Of a stretch of DNA of 64,000 nucleotides, positions 19,105 to 27,271 are shown one piece after another. Source of the stretch: Streptococcus mitis (GTDB lineage: Bacteria; Bacillota; Bacilli; Lactobacillales; Streptococcaceae); assembly GCF_946190375.1 (NCBI RefSeq), contig NZ_CAMIAF010000003.1, forward strand, positions 1 through 64,000, given 5' to 3'. Position numbers and translations under genes: made by a program. Numbering within the stretch: the first letter of the stretch is position 1; each line of letters begins with the position of its first letter. Below the pieces are notes generated by a model. It made no database searches and had not been told where the DNA came from. It saw nothing but the letters and a program-made list of their open reading frames with translations.

Positions 19105-20985
19105 TTATTTTAAACTAGATTCAAAAGTTAAATCACGAATTCTAAGGCCTTCAAGATGATTTTCTTGTCTTTGATTCAAAGGATTGATTTGATAGTTCCA
19201 CCACCGTTCATCGCTTTCTTGATTGGCTAGGTACTTCCAGTTTGGATGCTTAGTGGAATTGTACTTTTTGCTTTTAAAGACTGGCATATTGGCAATTCGA
19301 ACCAGGCATTCATGCCGTTTCATATTTCCGACTTCATCAGGTGTCATTAAATCACGAGCAATCTTTTGATGAGAAAGGGATCCTGAACCTGTCTGGCCAA
19401 AGGAACGACTAGTATTTCGAACATCAATGGTTTGTTTACCGAGTAACCCACTCATAAATTTAAAGGTATCTTCATCATTACCACCTAAGTAGACTAAGCT
19501 ATCACAGTTCCCAAGAATGGTTTTCCAAGCTTCTTTTTCTTTATAGAGTCCTTGAAGTTGGGCAATATTTTGTAGAATAGGAACGAGACTCATATTACGA
19601 GAGCGGACTGTTGAGGTTTGTTCAGCAAAATCTGGAATTTCTCCGATATTTGCGAACTCATCTAAATAAACTCTCACATGAAGAGGTAATTGTCCCTTAA
19701 AATCAATATCTGCTTGTCTTGTTAGGGTTTGAAATACGGTTGAAAAAAAGAGGGCTGAAAGAAAGCGAAAGGTACTGTCGTTATCTGGGATAACTAGGTA
19801 AACCATTGATTTTTCCTTGCCCCATGTCTTCATATCAAGGGTATCTCTTTTGGTCAAATCCATGACACTTTGAATATTGAAGAGAGCAAATTTAGCAGTG
19901 GTTACAGCTATAACAGAATCCAGAGTCTTATCCTTATAATTTTGAAAATCTGCCCAATTTCGCATAGTAAAATTTTCAGTTCCATACTTTTTAGCATAAT
20001 TTTCAAATAGAATTTCTAAGACACTTTTTTCTTGGTTTTCACTCTTGGATAAGTGTTTAATGAGTTTTGAGATTTCAGCAAAACTTGGATAACGCCCTCG
20101 TTTTTTTCGCTCTTCCACTTCTTTTTTTTGACGTTTCAACAAGTTTTGGTATTCTGTTTGACTCAAACGACTTTCTTCTATGAGCTGTTCTCTTGTTTTG
20201 GGTGGGTTATAGAAATCGACCAAGTAGGAGGCTAAAGCTCGTACCAAAGTCATAGAAGCTTCATCCCAAAATGGATCACTACGGGAGCCAGAGCCTTTGG
20301 TGTTATTAAAATAAACCGTCAGCATACGATTCAAATCATTTTCTGTCTCTATATAGCGAAAAGGATTGAAGCCATCTGAGTTCTTCATATTGACTAAATC
20401 TAACACCTTTACTTGGTAGCCATGTTCTAAAAAGAGTTTGCCTGTTTTCTCGGCCAAGTGATCTTTAGGATCCACTACAATATTAGAACTATTCATCTGA
20501 ATCAGATTGGGTTTCACAAAGCGAAATGTCTTCCCACTTCCTGAACCTCCGATCACCGCAATATTCTTATTTCTATCATATTGGGGTGGTTTTTTATCTA
20601 ATAATGTCAGACGAACATCTTGTGCTAAGATCGTATCATGAGAAAATTCTTTACTGTAAAAGAGCTTCTTTTCTTTTAGAGTTCCAAAACGGGCGCTCCC
20701 GTATTCTACCCCTTCTCGGTATTGTTTTTTGCCAGTCTCTAAATAGAGATAAACTAGTAACATCATCACAAAACCTAGTAGAAAAAAAGCACTTGATTTT
20801 CCAGTAAAGGAAACATTCCATGGCGACTGAATAACTTCATCTTGACCTTCCATCAGGAGATGAGTCCATTTATCTAAGCTATTTCCAGTATAGGAATCAT
20901 ACAAAAGCGTCAAACGATGAAAAAGATAGCCTAGTAAGATACCTAACAGTGAAAATAGTAGGAATTTCTTTCCACTGTACATCAT
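19105..20985 (-). CDS. virD4: VirD4/TraG-type coupling protein
   Basis: This encodes 626 residues. Two N-terminal membrane segments (~8-27 and ~63-85) are followed by the motor domain with Walker A GGSGSGKT (~148), the family's VVDPKDHLAEKTG motif shortly after, and Walker B VYLDEFANIG (~441). Coupling proteins bring the relaxase-DNA complex to the secretion channel and pump DNA. The start overlaps the upstream gene by four bases (ATGA), so the two are coupled. It begins the conserved VirD4-VirB2-VirB6-PrgI-VirB4-hydrolase set. Confidence 0.95.
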   Translation of the reverse strand: MMYSGKKFLLFSLLGILLGYLFHRLTLLYDSYTGNSLDKWTHLLMEGQDEVIQSPWNVSFTGKSSAFFLLGFVMMLLVYLYLETGKKQYREGVEYGSARFGTLKEKKLFYSKEFSHDTILAQDVRLTLLDKKPPQYDRNKNIAVIGGSGSGKTFRFVKPNLIQMNSSNIVVDPKDHLAEKTGKLFLEHGYQVKVLDLVNMKNSDGFNPFRYIETENDLNRMLTVYFNNTKGSGSRSDPFWDEASMTLVRALASYLVDFYNPPKTREQLIEESRLSQTEYQNLLKRQKKEVEERKKRGRYPSFAEISKLIKHLSKSENQEKSVLEILFENYAKKYGTENFTMRNWADFQNYKDKTLDSVIAVTTAKFALFNIQSVMDLTKRDTLDMKTWGKEKSMVYLVIPDNDSTFRFLSALFFSTVFQTLTRQADIDFKGQLPLHVRVYLDEFANIGEIPDFAEQTSTVRSRNMSLVPILQNIAQLQGLYKEKEAWKTILGNCDSLVYLGGNDEDTFKFMSGLLGKQTIDVRNTSRSFGQTGSGSLSHQKIARDLMTPDEVGNMKRHECLVRIANMPVFKSKKYNSTKHPNWKYLANQESDERWWNYQINPLNQRQENHLEGLRIRDLTFESSLK

Positions 20986-21470
20986 CTCACCATCTCTTTC
21001 TGTTTGACGGCACCTTCTTGTCTAAAGGTAATTTGGGATTTAGCCTCATCAATTGCATCGTCTAATGACTTATCCATGGTAAAATCAGCTAATTTCTCCG
21101 GATCATTAACAATTTTTTCTAACAGATGGTCTAAATGATTGTCTAGAATCGAACGGTCTTTCGTGTAGAAATGTAGAGAATCCCCTTGCCAAGCGATGGC
21201 TAAAGGAATCTCTTCTTTTTCTAAAAAAGCTTTAAATTTCTCTATATCAATTGGTTTGTCTAAAAAATCTTTTTTCAGATTAATTGTATCAATCGAATAA
21301 GGAGATTGTAGCAATTCTTCTAATTTCTGTACCCCTATCTTATAGGCGGAATCCTGTGCTAAAGCCTGACGTCTAGACCATTCTAGAATCTTTAAGAGAC
21401 TTCTTACAGTAAATAACAGACTACGCTCTGCATATTGAACCGCCATTCGTTCCTGTTGTTCAGAGGACAT
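20982..21470 (-). CDS. PcfB/DUF3801-like conjugation protein
   Basis: This encodes 162 residues, soluble and charged. The N-terminal AVQYAERSLLFTVRSLLKILEW segment, the KFKAFLEKEEIPLAIAWQ region and the position immediately upstream of VirD4 match the DUF3801 (PcfB-like) family. PcfB of pCF10 is needed for conjugation near the coupling protein. It overlaps virD4 by four bases and the preceding gene by eleven. The family call is from memory of the pattern and is moderately sure. Confidence 0.7.
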   Translation of the reverse strand: MSSEQQERMAVQYAERSLLFTVRSLLKILEWSRRQALAQDSAYKIGVQKLEELLQSPYSIDTINLKKDFLDKPIDIEKFKAFLEKEEIPLAIAWQGDSLHFYTKDRSILDNHLDHLLEKIVNDPEKLADFTMDKSLDDAIDEAKSQITFRQEGAVKQKEMVR

Positions 21471-21759
21471 CTGATGCCTCCTTCTTCACAAATAGCAGCT
21501 TTCCTTCTTTATAGCGATAAGCTATCAATTTCTGATGTTGCTTAATCGACTTGACAACCTGCAGTAGATCTCTCGAATAAGGTTCTCGAAGAGTAACTTC
21601 TACTGCTTTCCCATCAAAAATACCTACACGTTTAAATTCAATGTAGTCTTTTTTGAGATGTCCTAAGCCCATACCAAAAGGAAAGTGATGAATCAATTGG
21701 ATGGTACAACCACCTTTATTTCCCATTTGTTTCAAATCATACAAGTTTACTACCTTCAT
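21460..21759 (-). CDS. hypothetical ICE protein, first gene of the tra unit
   Basis: This encodes 99 residues, basic, predicted alpha/beta, with no membrane segment. AAGGAG precedes the ATG at 21759. I do not recognise the family. It is the first coding sequence after the structured 21781-21935 region and overlaps the PcfB-like gene by 11 bases, so it is coregulated with the coupling protein and channel genes. Confidence 0.7.
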   Translation of the reverse strand: MKVVNLYDLKQMGNKGGCTIQLIHHFPFGMGLGHLKKDYIEFKRVGIFDGKAVEVTLREPYSRDLLQVVKSIKQHQKLIAYRYKEGKLLFVKKEASDVL

Positions 21760-21780
21760 GATTAACTCCTTTATCTAGTT

Positions 21781-21935
21781 TGTCGCATCGTTTCAGTCTG
21801 GTAACGATAAACTCCGTGTCTGTTAGAAAATTCTCACACACGTCTTGTGCCAGTTGCCCTTCACAGGGGAATACTCTCAGTCCCTACTTACACAGGCACG
21901 CTAATCAAGACGGAGTGGATTTAATTTTCAAAGAA
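21781..21935. ncRNA. candidate structured leader or cis-element upstream of the tra unit
   Basis: The 334-base gap 21760-22093 has no gene but dense pairing potential. One helix joins 21811-21817 (ACTCCGT) to 21910-21916 (ACGGAGT). Another joins 21841-21851 to 21895-21899 plus 21907-21912 (CGTCTT-GTGCC with GGCAC and AAGACG). The two share 21910-21912 and cannot both form, which suggests a switch. The inner loop has GGG/CCC pairing options. On the minus strand it would be the leader of the tra genes. An oriT-like or protein-binding role is equally possible; I cannot match it to a known RNA family. Confidence 0.4.
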
Positions 21936-22038
21936 CAGGTAGCTTTATTATAGATAAGAGTAGTTGAAATTTTTATCACATTTCTTATTTTTTCTGTCGA
22001 GCTAAATTCATACTAAACAAAGATTTTGAAATAAAAGA

Positions 22039-22061
22039 CTAACATTGTTAAATAACGTTAG
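22039..22061 (-). terminator. probable terminator after the CPBP gene
   Basis: An imperfect hairpin (CTAAC-TT arm paired with AA-GTTAG, one mismatch, short AT loop) is followed on the minus strand by TCTTTTATTTC. It lies 33 bases after the CPBP stop and separates the rep/methylase genes from the tra unit. Confidence 0.5.
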
Positions 22062-22093
22062 CATTTCATTTCCCTAAAACAAGCTAATTTGGT

Positions 22094-22681
22094 CTAAAAA
22101 AGCAGCAAACTATAAACTAGTAGGTTCCACACCAAATGTAGACCCATACTGCCCCATAAGTCCGATTTATAGCGCACCATCCCTATAAACACTCCCAATG
22201 AAACATATAAACACCAAGCTAGAATGGTTCCTGGATGATGAGCTAAGGCAAATAAAACACTTGTCAAAGCAACTCGAATCTCTAATTTTCTGACCAAGTT
22301 CCATAAAATTTCTCTATACAGAAATTCTTCAACCATACTCGCATTGATTAAAAACAATAAAAATGAAAACCAAGGAACTTGATGTTGAAGGCCAATTAAG
22401 TTTGCTTGATTCGTGCTTCCTTGAGCATGAATCAGACTAAAACATAGACTTATAATTAGTAGGCTAACGAATCCAATACCAAGCCATTTTATCCTAGATT
22501 TCATATTGACCTTGACCACTTGTTTTCGTTGGCCATATATCCATAAAAAAGAAATGAGTGATGCACCATAGAGAATCTGTAGTATAGTTAACTCACCGAT
22601 ACAAAGCAATTTCAGTAAGTATAGAGATACCAATAGGACATTTACTTGTTGGAATATATAAACTGGAATTATTCTTTTCAT
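22094..22681 (-). CDS. CPBP-family intramembrane metalloprotease
   Basis: This encodes 195 residues with about six membrane segments. All three CPBP (Abi/CAAX protease) motifs are present: E118-E119-xxx-R123, F144-xxx-H148 and H182-xxx-N186. The family includes bacteriocin self-immunity and abortive-infection-like membrane proteases, as well as anti-sigma-factor proteases. In an ICE it may serve immunity, entry exclusion or cell-envelope signalling; none of these is shown here. It starts 2 bases after the stop of the 77-residue upstream gene, so the two are coupled. It is the last gene before the tra leader. Confidence 0.88.
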   Translation of the reverse strand: MKRIIPVYIFQQVNVLLVSLYLLKLLCIGELTILQILYGASLISFLWIYGQRKQVVKVNMKSRIKWLGIGFVSLLIISLCFSLIHAQGSTNQANLIGLQHQVPWFSFLLFLINASMVEEFLYREILWNLVRKLEIRVALTSVLFALAHHPGTILAWCLYVSLGVFIGMVRYKSDLWGSMGLHLVWNLLVYSLLLF

Positions 22682-22683
22682 AG

Positions 22684-22917
22684 TTACCTCCGAAATAAAT
22701 CTTCATAATCTAAATCTAATACCTGCACAATCCTTTCTACCCATGGACTTTGAGGCATTCGTTGTTCCATCTTGTAGTGACGAATCTTTTGATACAAACG
22801 ATTCAATTCACTTGGATAGTGAAACTCTCCCGCAAACATTTTTCTGGTTAACTCAATCCAGCTGATATTTCTTTCAGCCAAAATAATGGACAAGTTCTCC
22901 CAAAATCGTTCTGCCAT
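22684..22917 (-). CDS. small helical hypothetical protein, possible DNA-binding
   Basis: This encodes 77 residues, all helical by composition. The layout (FWENLSIILAERNISWIELTRKM, then a C-terminal VERIVQVLDLDYEDLFRR) resembles the ends of Xre/Cro-type helix-turn-helix proteins, in which a short LDVDLDDLF-like helix closes the fold. The recognition helix is unusual. It sits between the Spx-like gene (12-base gap) and the CPBP gene. A regulatory role is inferred. Confidence 0.55.
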   Translation of the reverse strand: MAERFWENLSIILAERNISWIELTRKMFAGEFHYPSELNRLYQKIRHYKMEQRMPQSPWVERIVQVLDLDYEDLFRR

Positions 22918-22929
22918 ATTGATTCTCCT

Positions 22930-23310
22930 TTAACTTGATAAATAATGTGTTTGTGCCATGTAAATCAATTGTTTCGTATCTCTTGGCAATAAAGCTCTAG
23001 CCTCCTCCAGATTCAGATTTGGATAAACTCGCTTATTTGAAACCGCAAGAGGAAGTCTGATGGTTAGTTCAGGATTTTTTAATATCATTTCGATGAAATC
23101 TGTTAATTTTAGGTTATCTCGATTCTTAAAACGTAATAAATTTGGAGATAAAAACTCGAAACAATCTGAAGAATAGCTCATCATCTCAATTAATTTGTCC
23201 TTTGTCATTTCAGAAACTGAATGACAAGATACCTCGATGCCGTATTTTTGAAAGAAGTCTAAAAGAAGTTGATTTCTTTGGCTATTTTTACTTAGATAGA
23301 GATCAATCAT
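22930..23310 (-). CDS. Spx/ArsC-like protein lacking redox cysteines
   Basis: This encodes 126 residues, close to the roughly 130 of Spx. The C-terminal half follows the Spx pattern: FIEMILKNPELTIRLPLAVS, then NKRVYPNLNLEEARALLPR (Spx has a similar PII-x-KRLQVGYNEDEIRRFLPR). Where Spx carries its CxxC redox switch just after the first strand, this protein has YLSKNSQRN, with no cysteine. Spx binds the RNA polymerase alpha subunit and regulates stress and competence genes in streptococci. This version could bind polymerase without redox control. It overlaps the preceding gene by 8 bases. Confidence 0.7.
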   Translation of the reverse strand: MIDLYLSKNSQRNQLLLDFFQKYGIEVSCHSVSEMTKDKLIEMMSYSSDCFEFLSPNLLRFKNRDNLKLTDFIEMILKNPELTIRLPLAVSNKRVYPNLNLEEARALLPRDTKQLIYMAQTHYLSS

Positions 23311-23752
23311 GAGAAACCTCCCAAAGATTCGGTTCCATTTGATATTCTGAGACGATTAAGGAATCTAATAAATTTGCGAAGTTAATCGGTTTCTTGTCTT
23401 CATCATAAGCTTTTACAGTTACTTGGGTTGTAAGTATTCCCTCTTTTCCCTCGGCTCGATAGCCTTGCCCATATAAAACAAAAACAAGATTCTGATGATC
23501 ATCTACAAAGGCATCAGCTCCGTTCTTTATATCCTGACTTTCCAGGAATTCCATAACGTTTTGAAGATAGGATTCATAAAATAGTGGGTAATTATGTTTT
23601 TTATGGTAATCATCTAAAAATGTCACCTCAAACTCACATGGATAATTAGGCAGTAAAAATATTTGTTCATCCAGCTGTTTGATTTCTGCATCATGTAATT
23701 CTGTTTCTAATTCATCACAATCTAGTATTGATTCTTTATTTAATGCTTTCAT
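23303..23752 (-). CDS. hypothetical ICE protein
   Basis: This encodes 149 residues, acidic, alpha/beta, with no membrane segment or signal peptide. It overlaps the end of the methylase gene by 17 bases and the Spx-like gene by 8, so it belongs to the same tightly packed transcript. I do not recognise its family. A role with the methylase cannot be deduced from sequence alone. Confidence 0.6.
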   Translation of the reverse strand: MKALNKESILDCDELETELHDAEIKQLDEQIFLLPNYPCEFEVTFLDDYHKKHNYPLFYESYLQNVMEFLESQDIKNGADAFVDDHQNLVFVLYGQGYRAEGKEGILTTQVTVKAYDEDKKPINFANLLDSLIVSEYQMEPNLWEVSHD

Positions 23753-25094
23753 CTTTTTTCTCTATTTCTTTTAATTTTTTTGCGATTGCGGCAATCACAG
23801 GAACGGTTACACTATTACCAGCTTGTTTATAGAGCTGACTATTACTAGAGACTTTTCTAGCAGCTTCAAAAGCCCAATCAGGAAATCCCTGTAGGCGAAA
23901 ACACTCTTTAGGAGTGATTCGTCGTATTCTCAAACGGTAAAATTGTCCATCTATTAAGACACCAGCTACATGATAAACTTGTTTATCTTCTCCTTCATAA
24001 CTAGCAACTACTACTCCCATTTGCCCACTAGTTGTTAACGTATTCGCTATACCTTTTCCAACTCTACCACGACGATACTGAGAACTTGGTCTTTCTAAAT
24101 TGATTGAATCCCCAATCTCTGCTTGAGCATATCCTTTTTTCGTTGCTTCCCGTACTTTTAGAAATTGGATTGGTTCTGGAATTAGTATTTTGGGGATTTT
24201 ATCTCCTCCTTGCATTGTAGTCAGTGTTGGAGATAAGCCCTCACTTCCATAGACGCGACCAGTTTCCTTAAAGCTAGTTGGTAAATCTCCAACAACGACA
24301 ATACCATGGCGATCCTGAGTATTTAAAGTAAACATTGGCTCTTGATTATCCTTGAAACGTCTACCATTTTGTCTTTTTTCTAATCTGTCTGTTGTCATAC
24401 AAGGAATCGCAACTTTAAATCCTTCTCCTTTTCCACGAACTAAGGTTGGCGCAAGACCTTCTGAATAATAGACTTTACCACTCATTCCACTTCTTGATGG
24501 ATTCAAATTTCCTAGTACTTTCAAAGTCTCAGAGTTAGTTGCTTGACCTTCTCGTCTGAAAGGAAATAAGAGTCTGGTACCTCTCTTTCTAGAATGTCCG
24601 ATAATAAACACCCTCTCTCTGTTTTGGGGAACGCCAAAATCCTTACTGTTAAGCACCTGCCACTCAACATCAAACCCCAATTCATCAAGCGTGGTAAGGA
24701 TTGTGGTGAACGTCCGTCCCTTATCGTGATTGAGTAGGCCTTTAACATTTTCAAGAAAAAGAAAACGTGGTTGGATTTGTTTGGCCACCCGACAAATTTC
24801 AAAGAACAAAGTGCCTCTAGTATCTTCAAATCCCAATCGTCTTCCTGCGATTGAAAATGCTTGACAAGGGAATCCCCCACAGATGACATCGACTTTCCCT
24901 CTAAGTTTTTTAAATTCGTCATCTGAAACATCTCGTATGTCATGAAATTCTATTTCTCCTTCTGTTTGAAAAATGGACTTATAAGATTTCCTAGCAAATT
25001 TATCAATCTCACAAAATCCAATACACTCGTGTCCGACACTTTCCATTCCTAGTCGAAAACCACCGATACCTGAAAATAAATCAATAAATTTCAT
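23736..25094 (-). CDS. DNA (cytosine-5) methyltransferase, orphan
   Basis: This encodes 452 residues from the ATG at 25094, which has AAGGGGGG upstream and overlaps the preceding stop as ATGA; a longer reading from 25178 has no ribosome site. The C5-methylase motifs are in order: FSGIGG (7-12), GGFPCQAFS with catalytic Cys77, ENVKG (~121), the QNRERVFIIG motif, a target-recognition region with repeated GLAPTL / GLSPTL segments, then CFRLQGFPD and the closing QAGNSVTVPVI. No restriction gene is adjacent. ICE-borne orphan methylases are thought to protect incoming element DNA from host restriction. The target sequence cannot be read from here. Confidence 0.93.
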   Translation of the reverse strand: MKFIDLFSGIGGFRLGMESVGHECIGFCEIDKFARKSYKSIFQTEGEIEFHDIRDVSDDEFKKLRGKVDVICGGFPCQAFSIAGRRLGFEDTRGTLFFEICRVAKQIQPRFLFLENVKGLLNHDKGRTFTTILTTLDELGFDVEWQVLNSKDFGVPQNRERVFIIGHSRKRGTRLLFPFRREGQATNSETLKVLGNLNPSRSGMSGKVYYSEGLAPTLVRGKGEGFKVAIPCMTTDRLEKRQNGRRFKDNQEPMFTLNTQDRHGIVVVGDLPTSFKETGRVYGSEGLSPTLTTMQGGDKIPKILIPEPIQFLKVREATKKGYAQAEIGDSINLERPSSQYRRGRVGKGIANTLTTSGQMGVVVASYEGEDKQVYHVAGVLIDGQFYRLRIRRITPKECFRLQGFPDWAFEAARKVSSNSQLYKQAGNSVTVPVIAAIAKKLKEIEKKDESIK

Positions 25095-25192
25095 TTCTTT
25101 ATCCCCCCTTCCTGATCGACTATCAATGTCCAAAGAGTCACACCACTTGAAATGAAAATGAGCATAACTAATATCCACTCGATTGGCGACAT
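25091..25192 (-). CDS. 33-residue single-TM peptide
   Basis: The ATG at 25192 follows AAAGGAGGTGG, a very strong ribosome site. The peptide MSPIEWILVMLIFISSGVTL... has one membrane helix (residues ~6-24) and a KK end. Its stop overlaps the methylase start (ATGA), so it may mainly serve translational coupling, or it may be a small membrane peptide. A longer open frame upstream (to 25291) lies inside the rep gene and is not favoured. Confidence 0.65.
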   Translation of the reverse strand: MSPIEWILVMLIFISSGVTLWTLIVDQEGGIKK

Positions 25193-25193
25193 T

Positions 25194-25958
25194 TTAACCA
25201 CCTCCTTTTCTAACACGGTTATTCCAAACGGAATATAGGCCATTAAACACAAATTCAGCAAGTACTTCCGCTCGTCTAACAAAGTGAACATTATCTAGAG
25301 CATATTGATAGATTCTCTCAAAATCAGTCATAGCTATATCACTGGCTGTTTCAGAAAAACCCTCACGTCTAAATTGATCTTGTACCAATCCCCAAATATA
25401 ATCTCGATCATATTTTGTGACCTTTTCTACTTTTCTTCTCAAGATAGGTTGAGTATTCCTTTCTTCCTCATCCTCAATAAATAAAGATTCAGTCTCACTA
25501 ACTTCAGTCTCACTAGTGGCTGAATGTGAGACGGGGGCCGTTTCATTTTCAACCTGCCCTAGTCTTTTTTTAACACTAGGCCTGTTTGAATTAGCTACTG
25601 GGGTAGAAGACAACTCCCCTAAATAAATCTTATTAGCTAGTCTTCCTTTCTCACTTGAAGACTGTTGAACTTCATCAATTAAGTCATATTCTTTAAGAGT
25701 TTTTTTGATTGATAGTAGTTTTGACTTCGAACAACCTAACAGCCTCATCAGTTTAGAATTAGAAAATACTAAATAAACCGCCCCTTCTTCATCTATCCAA
25801 CCACGACTAAGAGATAATTCTAAACGATCTTTTAAAATTGAATAAGCCACCTTTACTTCTAATTTCATATCCATATATTTCTCATCCTCAAAAAGAATTT
25901 TAGGTAATTTATAATACCGTTCTGAAGTTTGGTATTGATTTGCGGTAATTCGTTTCAT
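25194..25958 (-). CDS. replication initiator, RepA_N-type
   Basis: This encodes 254 residues. The N-terminus reads TSERYYKLPKILFEDEKYMDMKLEVKVAYSILKDRLELS followed by a winged-helix section with SNSKLMRLLGCSKSKLLSIKKTL, the typical start of RepA_N initiators of Firmicutes plasmids and ICEs. A variable linker (~125-175) and a C-terminal helical domain follow. It likely starts autonomous replication of the excised element. It overlaps the 57-residue upstream gene by four bases (ATGA). No iteron array was found nearby. Confidence 0.85.
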   Translation of the reverse strand: MKRITANQYQTSERYYKLPKILFEDEKYMDMKLEVKVAYSILKDRLELSLSRGWIDEEGAVYLVFSNSKLMRLLGCSKSKLLSIKKTLKEYDLIDEVQQSSSEKGRLANKIYLGELSSTPVANSNRPSVKKRLGQVENETAPVSHSATSETEVSETESLFIEDEEERNTQPILRRKVEKVTKYDRDYIWGLVQDQFRREGFSETASDIAMTDFERIYQYALDNVHFVRRAEVLAEFVFNGLYSVWNNRVRKGGG

Positions 25959-26128
25959 AGCGCTCCTCCAAGTTCTTTGAGTATTAAATCTCCACTTGAT
26001 TCCAATCGAACCAAGCCACTTTTTTCTAATTCAGCCATAAGAGAGATGGCTTCAACAATATCAATTCCCATTTCACGTACTAAAAATGAAATGACAATAT
26101 AGCGTGATGATTGTAATTCTTTTGTCAT
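25955..26128 (-). CDS. small hypothetical protein, first gene at the ICE edge
   Basis: This encodes 57 residues, helical, with no membrane segment. The start at 26128 is chosen because AGGAGGG lies just upstream; a longer frame to 26167 runs through a terminator hairpin. It is the first ICE gene after the rplL junction and overlaps the rep gene by four bases. The KSGLVRLESSGDLILKEL stretch looks like a winged-helix tip, so a small DNA-binding role with the initiator is possible. Confidence 0.6.
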   Translation of the reverse strand: MTKELQSSRYIVISFLVREMGIDIVEAISLMAELEKSGLVRLESSGDLILKELGGAL

Positions 26129-26144
26129 TTTCCCTCCTGAAAAT

Positions 26145-26176
26145 AAAAAAAGGAGAACAATATTCAATTGTTCTCC
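26145..26176 (-). terminator. terminator or attenuator immediately before the first ICE gene
   Basis: A perfect 10-base-pair stem (GGAGAACAAT at 26152-26161 with ATTGTTCTCC at 26167-26176), with a 5-base loop, is followed on the minus strand by TTTTTTT (26145-26151). It lies only 17 bases upstream of the 26128 start, so it either shields the ICE from rplL read-through or acts as an attenuator in the leader of the rep operon. Confidence 0.85.
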
Positions 26177-26199
26177 ACGATAAATTTGCTAAAAAGAAA

Positions 26200-26229
26200 A
26201 ACCCTGCCAAATTAATTTTTGGTAGGGTT
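26200..26229. terminator. bidirectional terminator at the ICE edge
   Basis: AACCCTGCCAAA (26200-26211) pairs with TTTGGTAGGGTT (26218-26229), with A residues before and T residues after, so it can act in either direction. With the hairpin at 26145-26176 it forms a tandem block between rplL and the ICE. Confidence 0.8.
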
Positions 26230-26329
26230 TTTGGTAGGAAACTAAATTAATTTATCAGTTTCTAAAATATGTTCACGATTCTAAAAGGCTGATACTATAG
26301 TATTCCGAATTCTAATTGGTATATGCCTC

Positions 26330-26344
26330 TTATTTAAGAGTAAC
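26330..26344. other. ICE attachment site in the 3' end of rplL
   Basis: TTATTTAAGAGTAAC is the last 15 bases of rplL including its stop codon. Members of the ICESa2603 family are known to recombine at exactly this site, so the stop is restored after integration. Everything to the left is ICE DNA and everything to the right is chromosome. The other copy of the repeat is outside the window. Confidence 0.88.
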
Positions 26345-26698
26345 TGAAGCTCCAGCTTCTTCCAATTTAGCTTTGATTTCTTCAGCTTCTGCAGTTGCAA
26401 CGCCTTCTTTAACAAGTGCTGGTGCACCGTCAACAAGTTCTTTAGCTTCTTTAAGTCCAAGACCTGTGATTTCACGTACAACTTTGATAACGCCAACTTT
26501 TTTGTCGCCTGCAGATGTCAATTCAACGTCGAATGAATCTTTAGCAGCACCAGCGTCAGCAGCACCAGCTGCAGCAACAGCTACAGGAGCAGCTGCAGTT
26601 ACACCAAATTCTTCTTCGATAGCTTTTACAAGGTCGTTCAATTCAAGGATTGAAGCTTCTTTAATTTCAGCAATAATGTTTTCAATGTTCAATGCCAT
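26330..26698 (-). CDS. rplL: 50S ribosomal protein L7/L12
   Basis: This encodes 122 residues from the ATG at 26698 (GGAGGAAATAAC upstream); the reading from 26713 adds five unlikely residues. The N-terminal dimer domain, the Ala/Gly-rich hinge ([14 protein letters not shown]) and the C-terminal domain with [24 protein letters not shown] are typical. It forms the ribosomal stalk that recruits translation factors. The ICE is inserted at its last codons without changing the protein. Confidence 0.98.
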   Translation of the reverse strand: MALNIENIIAEIKEASILELNDLVKAIEEEFGVTAAAPVAVAAAGAADAGAAKDSFDVELTSAGDKKVGVIKVVREITGLGLKEAKELVDGAPALVKEGVATAEAEEIKAKLEEAGASVTLK

Positions 26699-26770
26699 TG
26701 TTATTTCCTCCAAATATGTTTTAAATTTATAATATATTTTCGTAGCTAGGCTACGCTGCGTAGCTTAAGA

Positions 26771-27271
26771 TTAAGCTGCGTCTTCTTTGTTGTCTGCAAC
26801 CGCTTTGACTGCAAGAGCAACATTGCGCACTGGCGCTTGAAGTACAGAAAGGAGCATAGAAAGAAGTCCTTCGCGGTTTGGAAGAGTTGCAAGAGCAAGA
26901 ATCTCTTCTTTAGATGCGACAGCGCCTTCGATTGCACCACCTTTGATTTCAAGTGCTTCAGCGTTTTTAGAAAAGTCGTTCAAGATTTTCGCTGGTGCGA
27001 TAACATCTTCGTTAGAAAATGCTACTGCAGATGGTCCAACAAATACAGATGCAAGATCTTCAAGACCAGCTTTTTCAGCTGCACGACGCAAGATTGAGTT
27101 TTTAATCACTTTATACTCAACTTCGCTTCCACGAAGCTCACGACGAAGAACTGTATCTTGCTCAACTGTCAAACCACGAGCGTCTACAACGACGATAGAT
27201 GCAGCAGCTTTCATTTTTTCAGCTACTACGTCAACTAGTTCCGCTTTTTTAGCAATAATTGCTTCACTCAT
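26771..27271 (-). CDS. rplJ: 50S ribosomal protein L10
   Basis: This encodes 166 residues, the standard length, beginning [21 protein letters not shown] precedes the ATG at 27271; the longer frame upstream runs into the leader RNA. L10 anchors L7/L12 dimers to 23S rRNA and, with L12, represses its own operon by binding the leader transcript. It is cotranscribed with rplL 72 bases downstream. Confidence 0.98.
   Translation of the reverse strand: MSEAIIAKKAELVDVVAEKMKAAASIVVVDARGLTVEQDTVLRRELRGSEVEYKVIKNSILRRAAEKAGLEDLASVFVGPSAVAFSNEDVIAPAKILNDFSKNAEALEIKGGAIEGAVASKEEILALATLPNREGLLSMLLSVLQAPVRNVALAVKAVADNKEDAA

Noticed and set aside
24521-24943. 140-residue frame in the methylase gene
   Set aside because: It is a shadow of the C5 methylase in another frame, with no supported start.
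26281-26496. 71-residue minus frame crossing the ICE junction
   Set aside because: It is the +1 shadow of rplL; it runs across the attachment site with no ribosome site.
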